Below, in pieces: positions 24,537 through 33,579 of a stretch of DNA of 64,000 bases (the stretch's first letter is position 1; the number at the start of each line of letters is the position of its first letter). The stretch is from Albirhodobacter sp048262715. Lineage in GTDB: Bacteria; Pseudomonadota; Alphaproteobacteria; Rhodobacterales; Rhodobacteraceae. The translations under genes and the position numbers were made by a program. The notes under the pieces are model-generated. The model saw nothing but the letters and a program-made list of their open reading frames with translations, did no database searches and had not been told where the DNA came from. Location of the stretch: positions 266,755-330,754 of the forward strand of contig JBLXEV010000004.1 in assembly GCA_048262715.1 (NCBI GenBank). The letters are read 5' to 3'.

Positions 24537-26492
24537 ATGCTCGCAGAACTTGGCCATTTCGCCCTGATCCTCGCTTTTGGCGTGGCCCTCATTCAGACAA
24601 TTTTCCCGCTCATCGGCGCGCAGTTCAAATGGCGGGGCTGGATGGCCGTGGGGGAACCTGCCGCGGCTGCGCAATTCCTGCTGATCGTTGGGTCTTTCGC
24701 AGCGATCACCTATGCCTTTGTGGTCTCGGATTTCTCGCTGCAACTCGTCTATGCGAATTCGCATACCGATAAGCCGATGCTTTATAAAATCTCCGGCGTG
24801 TGGGGCAACCATGAAGGCTCGATGCTGCTGTGGGTGCTGATCCTGTCGGGATTCGGCGCGGCGGCGGCGTGGTTCGGCGGCGGGCTTCCGGCCAGCCTGC
24901 GGGCACGGGTGCTGGGCGTGCAGGGCGCGATTGGTGTGGCGTTCTTGGGCTTCATCTTGTTCACCTCGAACCCGTTCACCCGCATGGTTGAGCCTGCCTT
25001 CAACGGCCGCGATCTCAACCCGCTGCTGCAAGATCCCGGCCTCGCCTTCCATCCGCCCTTCCTCTACCTCGGCTATGTTGGCCTCTCGATGGCCTTCTCC
25101 TTCGCGGTCGCAGCCCTTTTGGAAGGCCGCGTCGATGCGGCATGGGCGCGCTGGGTCCGGCCTTGGACATTGGCTGCGTGGATCTTCCTTACCATCGGCA
25201 TCGGGCTTGGCTCTTGGTGGGCCTATTACGAGCTGGGCTGGGGCGGGTTCTGGTTCTGGGATCCGGTCGAGAATGCCTCCTTCATGCCGTGGTTGCTGTC
25301 GGCGGCGCTGCTGCATTCCGCCATCGTGGTGGAGAAACGCGAGGCCCTGAAAAGCTGGACGATCCTGCTCGCGATCATGGCGTTCGGCTTCTCGCTCATC
25401 GGCACGTTTATCGTGCGCTCGGGCGTCATCACCTCCGTCCATAGCTTTGCCAATGATCCCGAGCGCGGGATCTATATCCTTGCGATTCTCGGATTCTTTG
25501 TCGGCGGGGCGCTGATCCTCTATGCCGCGCGCGCGGGCGCGATGGAGGCAAAGGGCGTGTTCTCGATGATCTCCCGCGAAAGCGCCTTGGTGGCCAATAA
25601 CATCTTACTCGCGGTGGCGGCGCTGGTGGTCTTCACCGGCACGATCTGGCCTCTGGTCGCCGAGCTGTTTTGGAACCGCAAGCTTTCTGTGGGTGCGCCG
25701 TTCTTTGAACAGGCCTTCACGCCGTTCATGGTGATCCTCGCGATTATTCTGCCGATTGGCGCGGTGATGCCATGGAAACGCGCGCAGATGGCACGTGCGC
25801 TGCGGCCGATGGCCCCTGCCTTGGGGCTGGCGGTGGCGGTGATGGCCCTGATTTGGGCCATCGGCGCGAACCGTTCGGCGCTGGCGCTGTTTGGCGCGGG
25901 CTTGGGGTCATGGCTGGTGTTCGGCGCGCTGACAGAGCTTTGGCTGCGCGCAGGGCGCAAACCCGCACGTCTGTTGCGCCTACCGCGCGCGGATCTGGGT
26001 AAGGCCTTTGCGCATGGCGGCTTGGGCATCGTCTTCATCGGTGTCTCACTGCTGATGGCTTGGGCGACCGAGGATATTCGCGTGGCACGGATTAACGAGC
26101 CGTTCACCGTGTCGGGCTATGAGATCACGCTCGACGAGGTGCATGAGGCGCAAGGCCCGAATTATATCTCCACCATGGCGACGCTCTCCGTGCGCCGTAA
26201 TGGCAAGCTGGAGGCGGTGCTGCATCCTGAGAAGCGCAACTATCCGGTGCAGGGCATGCCCACCACAGAGGCCGCGATCAACAACGGATTCTGGCGGGAT
26301 ATTTACCTCGTGATTGGTGATGCGCAGGAGGGTGGCGGCTGGGCAGTGCGCAGCTATATCAAGCCCTTCACCAACTGGATTTGGGCGGGGATCCTGATCA
26401 TGTCCTTCGGCGGCTTCCTGAGCCTGACGGATCGTCGGTTCCGTGTCGCCGCAGGGGCGCGCAAAACCGCCGCCCTACAGCCCGCGGAGTGA
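24537..26492 (+). CDS. ccmF: cytochrome c maturation heme lyase subunit CcmF
   Basis: 651 residues with about 14-15 membrane helices. The heme-handling WWD-type region is present (GWGGFWFWDPVENASFMPW at about 233-252), together with WGNHEGSMLLW at 89-99. CcmF works with CcmH/CcmI to ligate heme from holo-CcmE to apocytochrome c. GGAGG lies just upstream of the ATG at 24537. The stop is two bases from the ccmH start, so the pair is coupled. Confidence 0.95.
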   Translation: MLAELGHFALILAFGVALIQTIFPLIGAQFKWRGWMAVGEPAAAAQFLLIVGSFAAITYAFVVSDFSLQLVYANSHTDKPMLYKISGVWGNHEGSMLLWVLILSGFGAAAAWFGGGLPASLRARVLGVQGAIGVAFLGFILFTSNPFTRMVEPAFNGRDLNPLLQDPGLAFHPPFLYLGYVGLSMAFSFAVAALLEGRVDAAWARWVRPWTLAAWIFLTIGIGLGSWWAYYELGWGGFWFWDPVENASFMPWLLSAALLHSAIVVEKREALKSWTILLAIMAFGFSLIGTFIVRSGVITSVHSFANDPERGIYILAILGFFVGGALILYAARAGAMEAKGVFSMISRESALVANNILLAVAALVVFTGTIWPLVAELFWNRKLSVGAPFFEQAFTPFMVILAIILPIGAVMPWKRAQMARALRPMAPALGLAVAVMALIWAIGANRSALALFGAGLGSWLVFGALTELWLRAGRKPARLLRLPRADLGKAFAHGGLGIVFIGVSLLMAWATEDIRVARINEPFTVSGYEITLDEVHEAQGPNYISTMATLSVRRNGKLEAVLHPEKRNYPVQGMPTTEAAINNGFWRDIYLVIGDAQEGGGWAVRSYIKPFTNWIWAGILIMSFGGFLSLTDRRFRVAAGARKTAALQPAE

Positions 26493-26494
26493 TC

Positions 26495-26944
26495 ATGTTC
26501 AAACGCCTTGCCCTGATTGCGGTTCTGCTCGCCACGCCCGTCTTTGCGGTCGAGCCGGATGAGGTGCTTTCCGATCCCGCATTGGAGGCCCGCGCGCGCG
26601 ATATCGGCCAAAACCTGCGCTGCCCCGTCTGCCAAGGCGAGAATATCGACGAATCCCATGCAGAGGTCGCGCGCGACCTTCGGCTCTTGGTGCGCGAGCG
26701 GCTTTTGGCGGGCGATGAGAATTGGCAGGTCATGGCCTATGTCACGGATCGCTACGGGGAATATGTTCTGTTCGAACCAGAGGCCAAGGGCGCGAACCTG
26801 ATCCTTTATTGGCTCGGGCCTGTGGCTTTGCTGCTCTCAGGCATCGGGGCCTTTGCCTTCATCCGCAGCCGCCGCAGGACAGGGCCGGATCGTGCCTTCA
26901 CCGCCGAGGAACAGGCGCGCTTAGACGAAATCCTCAAAGAGTGA
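26495..26944 (+). CDS. ccmH: cytochrome c maturation protein CcmH
   Basis: 149 residues from ATG 26495, two bases after the ccmF stop. Signal peptide to about residue 18 (TPVFA), the redox motif LRCPVCQ around 42-48 that reduces or holds the apocytochrome CXXCH cysteines, and one C-terminal membrane helix (about 103-123). This is the short CcmH without the TPR (CcmI) domain. Confidence 0.94.
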   Translation: MFKRLALIAVLLATPVFAVEPDEVLSDPALEARARDIGQNLRCPVCQGENIDESHAEVARDLRLLVRERLLAGDENWQVMAYVTDRYGEYVLFEPEAKGANLILYWLGPVALLLSGIGAFAFIRSRRRTGPDRAFTAEEQARLDEILKE

Positions 26945-27006
26945 CGCAGTGTTCCGGTTTCCCACCTCCCGCCGCGCAGTAAGGTAGCGCGAAACGGGAG
27001 GATATG

Positions 27007-27783
27007 ATGGGTTTCGAGACGATCCGATACGAGTTGCAAGATGGTGTTGCGCTGATCACTTTGGCGCGGCCAGAGGTGATGAACGCGCTCAACACCCAGA
27101 TGCGCAGCGAGATTACCCAAGCGATGACACAGGCCGCAGGGGAGGCCCGCGTCGCCGTGCTGACGGGCGAGGGGCGGGCGTTTTGTTCCGGCCAGGATCT
27201 TGCGGATGGGGTGCGCCAAGGGGGGCTCGATTTTGAGCGCACATTGCGCGACGAATACGAGCCGATGCTCCATTCGATTTATGACTGCCCAATCCCGACG
27301 ATCTGCGCCGTCAATGGCGCGGCGGCGGGGGCGGGGGCGAATATTGCGCTCGCGGCGGATGTGGTGATCGCGGCGCAAAGCGCGAGCTTCGTGCAGGCCT
27401 TCACCCGGATCGGCCTGATGCCGGATGCGGGCGGCACCTATTGGCTGCCGCGGCAGGTCGGCTTCCCCCGTGCGATGGGGATGGCGCTCTTTGCCGATAA
27501 GATCACCGCAGATCAGGCGGCGGCTTGGGGGATGATCTGGGAATCCCTGCCCGATGACGCCTTCGCGGAGGGCTGGCAGGCCCGTGCCCGCCATCTCGCC
27601 CACGGGCCAAGCGTGGCTTACGGCGCAATCAAAGAGGCACTGCGTGGCTCCTATGCGCGAGACCTGTCGCAGCAATTGGCCTTAGAGGCGAAGCTTCAGG
27701 CAAAATGCGGCGCAACGGAGGATTTCCAAGAAGGCGTGATGGCGTTCTTGGAAAAGCGGCCAAGCGCATTCAAAGGCACATAA
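27007..27783 (+). CDS. crotonase family protein, PaaG-like isomerase
   Basis: 258 residues from the second ATG of ATGATG (27007; 27004 possible), with GGGAGG upstream. It has the crotonase fold with oxyanion-hole segments SGQDLADG and NGAAAGAGANIALAAD. Both catalytic Glu positions of enoyl-CoA hydratase are replaced (GANIAL, VQAFTR), while the Asp in GLMPDAGG is kept, as in PaaG, the ring-1,2-epoxyphenylacetyl-CoA isomerase. No other paa gene is nearby, so the substrate is open. It follows ccmH by 62 bp. Confidence 0.8.
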   Translation: MGFETIRYELQDGVALITLARPEVMNALNTQMRSEITQAMTQAAGEARVAVLTGEGRAFCSGQDLADGVRQGGLDFERTLRDEYEPMLHSIYDCPIPTICAVNGAAAGAGANIALAADVVIAAQSASFVQAFTRIGLMPDAGGTYWLPRQVGFPRAMGMALFADKITADQAAAWGMIWESLPDDAFAEGWQARARHLAHGPSVAYGAIKEALRGSYARDLSQQLALEAKLQAKCGATEDFQEGVMAFLEKRPSAFKGT

Positions 27784-27806
27784 ATCCTCTGCGCGGAGGA
27801 TATGAG

Positions 27807-27834
27807 AAGGGCCGGAGAGAGATCTCCGGCCCTT
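27807..27834. terminator. bidirectional terminator between crotonase and transaldolase genes
   Basis: AAGGGCCGGAGA/TCTCCGGCCCTT, a 12-base perfect stem with loop GAGA, placed between convergent genes. Confidence 0.8.
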
Positions 27835-27859
27835 GGTCTTGTGCGGGATCGAGAGGCGC

Positions 27860-28789
27860 TTAGCGCGCCGCGTCGATCATCGCGTAGAGTTTTTCGGTGT
27901 CCTTGTTGAAGTTGCGAATCCCTTCCGCGACTTTCTCTGTCGCCATCGGGTCTTCGTTCATCATCCAGCGGAAATCGGCCTCGCCCATCGGGATCGGGGC
28001 CACGCCGGTTGCCTTGTCTGCCGAGAGCTTGACCGGAAGATCGCCGGTCGCGGCTTGCAGCTTGTTGAGCAGATCGGGCGAGATCGTCAGGCGGTCGCAG
28101 CCTGCGAGCGCTTCGATCTGGTCGGTGTTGCGGAACGACGCGCCCATGACGATCGTGTTGATGCCATTGGATTTGTAATAGTCGTAGATGCCCCGCACCG
28201 AGAGCACGCCCGGATCGGTCTCTGGGGTGTAACCCTCAACGCCTTCGGCCTTTTTATACCAGTCAGTGATCCGGCCTACGAAGGGCGAGATCAGGAACAC
28301 GCCCGCATTCGCACAGGCCACCGCTTGCGCGAGCGAGAAGATCAGCGTCAGGTTGCAGTTGATGCCTTCGGCTTCCAGAATCCGGCCAGCCTCGATGCCT
28401 TCCCATGTCGCCGCGAGCTTGATCAAGATGCGCTCTTTTGCGATCCCGCGCGCCGCATAGGCCGCAATGATCGCACGGGCTTTTGCCACGGAGGCTTCGG
28501 TGTCGAACGACAGACGCGCATCCACTTCCGTGGAGACACGGCCCGGAACCAGCTTGGAAAGCTCGGCGCCGACGGTCACCGTCAGGTCATCCGCAATCGC
28601 CATCGTATCGCCGCCCTTGGCGACAGCGGCTTTGAAATGGTCTTTGAACGCATCGGATTGAACGGCTTTGAGCACGATGGAAGGGTTGGTCGTGCAATCT
28701 TCCGGCGTGAGGGCTGCAACCGCATCAATATCGCCCGTATCGGCAACAACGATGGAGAGCTTACGGAGCTGTTCGAGTTTGGTGGTCAT
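27860..28789 (-). CDS. tal: transaldolase
   Basis: 309 residues from ATG 28789 (GAGGATC upstream; an extended frame to 28942 is not supported). It moves a dihydroxyacetone unit between sugar phosphates in the pentose phosphate pathway. The Schiff-base Lys124 is in ILIKLAATWEG, Asp17 in VVADTGD, and CTTNPSIVLKA and NLTLIFSLAQA are class-1 (TalB-like) signatures. It has its own terminator and probably its own promoter. Confidence 0.95.
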   Translation of the reverse strand: MTTKLEQLRKLSIVVADTGDIDAVAALTPEDCTTNPSIVLKAVQSDAFKDHFKAAVAKGGDTMAIADDLTVTVGAELSKLVPGRVSTEVDARLSFDTEASVAKARAIIAAYAARGIAKERILIKLAATWEGIEAGRILEAEGINCNLTLIFSLAQAVACANAGVFLISPFVGRITDWYKKAEGVEGYTPETDPGVLSVRGIYDYYKSNGINTIVMGASFRNTDQIEALAGCDRLTISPDLLNKLQAATGDLPVKLSADKATGVAPIPMGEADFRWMMNEDPMATEKVAEGIRNFNKDTEKLYAMIDAAR

Positions 28790-28904
28790 GTCGATCCTCA
28801 AGGCTAGGCCCGGCAGGGCCGGGGTCAATGGGAAGTCGCCTCCCCTATGCGCTTTCAGGCGCGTCGGGTCAACAGGGAGCACGCCACAAGGTCTGTTAGC
28901 GCAA

Positions 28905-30062
28905 TCAATAGGCCGCTTGATAGATCGCCAGCGCATCCTCATAGGTCACTTCGCGGGGGTTATTCACCAAGAGCCGCGTCTGTTTCATCGCGTCTTCTGC
29001 GAGCTTGGGCAGGATGTCTTCAGGGATCTGCATCTCGCGCAGGCTCTGCGGTAAGCCGCAAGCTTTTGACATCTCCGCGAGCCGCGCGCAGAAGGCCTGC
29101 GCCCGTGCCTTGCCGTCAAGCGCGGCCAGATCGGGGAACAGGAACTGGGCCAGCTCGGCATAGGGCGCGGGGGCGGTTTCGACGTTGAAGGCCAGCACAT
29201 GCGGCAGCACCAGCGCGTTGGAAAGCCCGTGCGGAATGTGGAAATGCCCGCCCAGCGGATAGGCCAGCGCATGCACCGCCGCGACGGGGGAATTGGCGAA
29301 GGCTTGGCCCGCCAGCATCGAGCCGAGCAGCATATCGCTGCGCGCCGCGATATCACTGCCGGACTGCACCGCACGCAACAGGGCTGGCCCCATCAGGGAG
29401 AGCGCCTTTTCCGCCAAGGCGAGCGAGATCGGGTTGTTATTGGCGCTGGCCGAGGCATAGGCCTCAATCGCATGCACCATCGCATCAATCCCCGTCGCGG
29501 CGGTGATATGCGGCGGTAGGCCCAACGTCAGCTCGGGATCCAGCAGGGCGATATCGGGCAGCAGCACTGGCGAGACCACGCCCATCTTCTCATGGCTGGG
29601 GGTGGTCACAATCGAGATCGGCGTGACTTCGGACCCCGTGCCCGATGTCGTCGGGATCAGGATCAGCGGCAGGCGCGGCCCTTTGGCTTTTCCCACACCG
29701 TAAATCTCCGGCAGGGTCTCATCCCCTGCGGCCAGAAGTGCTGCGAGCTTGGCAACATCCAGCGAGGAGCCACCGCCCAGCCCGATAATCGCCTGCGCGC
29801 CATGCGCTTTCGCGGCCTCGGCACAGGCCAGAACGCTGGCCTCGGGCGGATCGGCCTGCACCTCGGCATAAAGCGCGGCCTCAACCCCCGCCGCCTGCAA
29901 GGAGACCTGCGCGCGCTCGACAAGCCCTGTTGCCAGCATCCCCTGATCGGTCACGATCAAGACCCGCTGCCCGATCTCTGCGCGCACGATATCACCGAGA
30001 TGGGAGAGTATGCCGCGTCCAAACCGGATGCTCTTTGCGGTGTTGAAACTGAACGGGGTCAT
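28905..30062 (-). CDS. iron-containing alcohol dehydrogenase
   Basis: 385 residues from ATG 30062 (a start at 30119 is possible). Group III Fe-ADH fold: NAD-binding GLGGGSSLDVAK and PTTSGTGSEVT, metal-ligand region DAMVHAIEAY and GGHFHIPHGLSNALVLPHVL with the expected Asp/His residues. These enzymes reduce aldehydes or oxidise short alcohols; the substrate is not indicated by the neighbours, a transaldolase and a SulP transporter. Confidence 0.88.
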   Translation of the reverse strand: MTPFSFNTAKSIRFGRGILSHLGDIVRAEIGQRVLIVTDQGMLATGLVERAQVSLQAAGVEAALYAEVQADPPEASVLACAEAAKAHGAQAIIGLGGGSSLDVAKLAALLAAGDETLPEIYGVGKAKGPRLPLILIPTTSGTGSEVTPISIVTTPSHEKMGVVSPVLLPDIALLDPELTLGLPPHITAATGIDAMVHAIEAYASASANNNPISLALAEKALSLMGPALLRAVQSGSDIAARSDMLLGSMLAGQAFANSPVAAVHALAYPLGGHFHIPHGLSNALVLPHVLAFNVETAPAPYAELAQFLFPDLAALDGKARAQAFCARLAEMSKACGLPQSLREMQIPEDILPKLAEDAMKQTRLLVNNPREVTYEDALAIYQAAY

Positions 30063-30143
30063 CGGCGCCTCATCGGTTGGGGATGGCCGCACTATTGTAG
30101 AGAATGCGCCGTGATCCAAGCAAAAGCCGCAGCGGTGGGCGGG

Positions 30144-31388
30144 CTATTGCTCTTGCGTCGCGCCGCCCTTCAGGAACCGAAGCGCCAGCCCGATCAGCAC
30201 ACCGACGCCAATCGCGATGGTGAGGTTTGTGAACACCGTCAGCGCCAGTGTCAGCAGCAGCAAGACCCGATCCGATTTGGGCGCGCGCAGGTAGCCGCGC
30301 CAATGCTGCGGCTCGCTCATGTTCCACGCGGTTAGGATCAACAGCCCCGCCAGCGCAGGCATCGCGAGATAGCCCGCAAGGGGTGCGGCGAGCAGCATCA
30401 CCAGCAGAATCGTCACCGCATGCACCAACCCCGCGATGGGCGTCTTCCCGCCCGCGCGGACATTTGTTGCGGTGCGGGCAATTGCCCCCGTGGCGGGCAG
30501 GCCGCCAAACAGGGCGGAGCCGATATTGGCAAAGCCCTGTGCCAGAACCTCGGCATTGGGGCGATGGCGGCTGCCGATCATCTTATCCGCCACCATCGCA
30601 GAGAGCAGCGATTCAACACTAGCGAGAAAGGCGATGATCAGCGCCGATGGGAGCAGTTCAACCAACCGCGCGGCGGTGATTTGTGGCAGGCTGGGTAGCG
30701 GCAGCGTGCTGGGCAGCATGCCAAAGCGCGAGAAGATCGTATCGACGGGCAGGGCCGCGAGAGCGCTCAGCGCCGAGGCCAGCCCGATCGCCACAACCAA
30801 ACCGGGAAAGCGCGGCGCGATGCGGCGCAGGATCAGGATCAGCGCCATCGTGGCCAGCCCGATCAGAAGGGCGTAAGGGTTTAGCGTCGCCTTGGCCGCC
30901 CACAGCGCCACAATCTGCGCGAGGAATTCGGCAGAGGGCTGCGTCATTGTGAGGCCGAGCAGGTCTTTGATCTGGGTCGTCGCGATAATGATCGCAATCC
31001 CGATAGTGAAACCGTTGATCACCGGCTCGGGTACATATTTCACGAGGTTCCCCGCCCGCAAAAGGCCCGCCGCGAGCATGATCACCCCCGCCATCATCGT
31101 CGCCAGCACCAAGCCATCATAGCCGAACTCCGCGATGACGCCGAAAACGACGACGATAAACGCCCCCGTTGGCCCGCCGATTTGCACGCGGCTACCGCCC
31201 AGCAGTGAGATCAGGAAACCGCCGACAATAGCCGTGACCAAACCCTTTTCTGGCCCTGCTCCCGAGGCGATGGCAATCGCGAGGCTCAGCGGCAGGGCCA
31301 CCATCGCCACCGTGACGCCTGCGATTAGATCTGCGGTAAACTGCTGACGGTCATAGGTTGCCAGCGTCGTGAGAATTTTCGGTTTCAT
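30144..31388 (-). CDS. SulP family inorganic anion transporter lacking STAS
   Basis: 414 residues from ATG 31388. About 11-12 membrane helices; family signatures include GVTVAMVALPLSLAIAIASG, VQIGGPTGAFIVVV and GLPATGAIARTATNVRAGG. It ends FLKGGATQEQ right after the last helix, so the usual cytoplasmic STAS domain is missing. Substrate could be sulfate, bicarbonate or dicarboxylates. It lies 81 bp upstream of the Fe-ADH gene on the same strand, so co-transcription is possible. Confidence 0.85.
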   Translation of the reverse strand: MKPKILTTLATYDRQQFTADLIAGVTVAMVALPLSLAIAIASGAGPEKGLVTAIVGGFLISLLGGSRVQIGGPTGAFIVVVFGVIAEFGYDGLVLATMMAGVIMLAAGLLRAGNLVKYVPEPVINGFTIGIAIIIATTQIKDLLGLTMTQPSAEFLAQIVALWAAKATLNPYALLIGLATMALILILRRIAPRFPGLVVAIGLASALSALAALPVDTIFSRFGMLPSTLPLPSLPQITAARLVELLPSALIIAFLASVESLLSAMVADKMIGSRHRPNAEVLAQGFANIGSALFGGLPATGAIARTATNVRAGGKTPIAGLVHAVTILLVMLLAAPLAGYLAMPALAGLLILTAWNMSEPQHWRGYLRAPKSDRVLLLLTLALTVFTNLTIAIGVGVLIGLALRFLKGGATQEQ

Positions 31389-31594
31389 AAAATGTGATGC
31401 CTCCGGCGCAGAGCCTCCTGCGGGCGCTTTGCGGCGCGGCCTCCTGTGCGGTGGCCCAGCTATGCGCCTTGACAGTGGCGCGTCAGGCAGCCCGCCGCAA
31501 GCACCAATCACGGGGCCAGCGGCGGGCTGAATTCAGGCGGTTGTAAAAATCGGGAAAAGGCCCGCGCTCGCGCTGCACCTTCTTTCTCGCGGTA

Positions 31595-32278
31595 TCAGAG
31601 GTATCGAACGCTCAACGGGCTCAGCCCCTCAATCTGGGCGGTGATTTCATCACCCGCTTGCACCGCGCCGACGCCGGCAGGGGTGCCGGTCATGATCAGG
31701 TCGCCCGCTTGCAGGTGATAATAGCGCGACAGATGCGCGAGGATCTCGGGCACCGACCAGATCATCAGCGACAGATCCGCATCTTGCCGTGTCGCGCCAT
31801 TCACTGCCAGCGTGATGCGCTGCGCGCCAAGCGCCCCGAATGTGGCCGCATCGGTCAGTGGCGTGAGGATCGCGGAATCCTCGAAGTTCTTTCCCAGATC
31901 CCACGAGCGGCGCATATCCTTCGCCTGTGCCTGCAAATCGCGCCGCGTCATATCCAGCCCCAGCCCGTAGCCCCATACCGCAGCCGCCGCTTGATCCAAG
32001 CTCGCATTGAACAGCGGCGCGCCAAGCGCGACGACGAGTTCGACCTCGTGATGCAGATCCTGCGTTCCGGGCGGGAAGGGCAGGGCGGCACCGCTGGGCG
32101 CGTAGGAGAGGGCATCTTTCATGAAATAGAACGGCGCTTCACGGTCGACCTCATGGCCCATTTCGGCGGCATGGGCGGCATAGTTGCGCCCCACACAGAA
32201 GATCCGCTCAATCGGATAGTCGCCTTTGTTGGTGGGCAGCATGGGTGTCGGGCGGGGCGCGAAAAGGGGCGATGTCAT
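31595..32278 (-). CDS. fumarylacetoacetate hydrolase family protein
   Basis: 227 residues from ATG 32278 (GGAGTCC upstream). The C-terminal FAH fold is recognised by IFCVGRNYAAHAAEMG, HHEVELVVALG (metal-ligand Glu residues), YGLGLDMTRRDLQ, and GDLIMTGTPAGVG. Short members like this act as acylpyruvases or oxaloacetate decarboxylases (FAHD1 type) rather than true fumarylacetoacetase. The substrate is not resolved. Confidence 0.88.
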   Translation of the reverse strand: MTSPLFAPRPTPMLPTNKGDYPIERIFCVGRNYAAHAAEMGHEVDREAPFYFMKDALSYAPSGAALPFPPGTQDLHHEVELVVALGAPLFNASLDQAAAAVWGYGLGLDMTRRDLQAQAKDMRRSWDLGKNFEDSAILTPLTDAATFGALGAQRITLAVNGATRQDADLSLMIWSVPEILAHLSRYYHLQAGDLIMTGTPAGVGAVQAGDEITAQIEGLSPLSVRYL

Positions 32279-32390
32279 AGGGACTCCGGTGTCAGGTCTC
32301 AGGTCAGGTGTAGTGTAGCCCCGCAGGCTATCGCTCTGCACGCAGGAATTGCTGGCCGTGTTGCGCATGGCGCGCGTCAACGATCACGGC

Positions 32391-33338
32391 CTAACGATCG
32401 CTGCGCGCGCGGATCTTGCGGGAGGGAACCCGCGCCTTGCCTTCACGGTGGAACACATAGAGCCCCGATCCCAACACAATCAGAGTGCCGATGATCGTCA
32501 GCAGGTCCGGCATATCCCCAAAGACGAGATAGCCCAAAATCGTCGCGCCAAGGATCTCCAGATATTGGAACGGTGCCAAGAGGCTCGCCTGAGCGAGGGT
32601 GAAGGCCAAGGCGATCAACAAGAAGGTCACTGCCGACAATATGCCCGAGGCAATCACGGCGGCAATTGCCCAAGGCGGGATCTGCGTGGAGACCACGCTG
32701 ACCCCGTCCCAGCCGAGCTGGAGCACCATCGCCGCAAGCAGTGCGACCGCGCCGAAGATCGACGCGCCGAATTGGAAGGCAAGGCCAGAGGCTTCCCGCG
32801 TTGCGCGTTTGGTCACCAGCATATTGATCGCATAGGCGAAGGCCGCAGCGAGCGGATAGAGGACGACCATCCCGAATTCCGCGAAATTGGGCCGCAGGAT
32901 CAGCAAGATCCCGACCATCCCGACCCCGACCGCCGCATAGCGTCGCGGCCCGGGTTTTTCCTTGAGGAACAGCCCCGCCAGCAGTGTCAGCACCAGCGGC
33001 TCGACAAAGAAGATCGCGATTGCGGTGGCAATCGGCATCGCCTGAAAAGCCGTGATCAGCGTGTAGGATACCACCGCCACCAGCAGGCCCGAGATCATTG
33101 ACCAGATCGAGATCACCTTGCCCCAAGCCATGCTGCGCAGCGCCAGATAGGCGACGGCGAGGGCGAGCGTTAGCACAGAGGCGCGCAGCGCTGCGACCTC
33201 GGCAGGGGCGATGATCGTGGTCAGGGATTTGGTCAGCGTGTCCCCCACGGGCAGCAGCAACATTGCCAAACACATCGCGCTCATGCCCGTGGCTGGCGCA
33301 GAAATCTTGCGCAGCGGCGCGGAAAGGGATGCAAACAT
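32391..33338 (-). CDS. EamA/DMT family transporter
   Basis: 315 residues from ATG 33338 with AAGGAGCTC upstream. Ten likely membrane helices in two EamA halves, with SYTLITAFQAMPIATAIAI and FVEPLVLTLL typical of the family, and a basic C-terminal tail. It probably exports a metabolite. It lies 112 bp upstream of the FAH gene on the same strand. It is a distant paralogue of the exporter at 1433-2305. Confidence 0.86.
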   Translation of the reverse strand: MFASLSAPLRKISAPATGMSAMCLAMLLLPVGDTLTKSLTTIIAPAEVAALRASVLTLALAVAYLALRSMAWGKVISIWSMISGLLVAVVSYTLITAFQAMPIATAIAIFFVEPLVLTLLAGLFLKEKPGPRRYAAVGVGMVGILLILRPNFAEFGMVVLYPLAAAFAYAINMLVTKRATREASGLAFQFGASIFGAVALLAAMVLQLGWDGVSVVSTQIPPWAIAAVIASGILSAVTFLLIALAFTLAQASLLAPFQYLEILGATILGYLVFGDMPDLLTIIGTLIVLGSGLYVFHREGKARVPSRKIRARSDR

Positions 33339-33530
33339 CTCGAGCTCCTTCGGGGCGGCGATAGCCACGACGTAAGATCCGGGCGTGCAGGATGGGGTGG
33401 AATGTTAACGGGCGCGACGCCATCGCGCTTGGCTCCCACTTAGGGGCGCGAATTGGCGCAAGTCAAGCCGAGGCTGAAGGGTATATGCGGGCCATGAATT
33501 CGCGCGATCAGCCCGCATGATCAGATTGCA

Positions 33531-33559
33531 AAAGCCCCCGCGCGCAGGGCAGGGGCTTT
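33531..33559 (-). terminator. terminator after the FAD-linked dehydrogenase
   Basis: AAAGCCCC/GGGGCTTT stem 20 bp past the stop of the minus-strand gene, ending with TTTTGC on that strand. Confidence 0.6.
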
Positions 33560-33579
33560 GGGTGCTGGCGTAGGGGGCT

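Noticed and set aside
32443..33423. Second long frame over the EamA gene on the same strand
   Set aside because: It is an alternate frame of the transporter gene, with Arg/Gly/Ala-rich composition and no membrane pattern.
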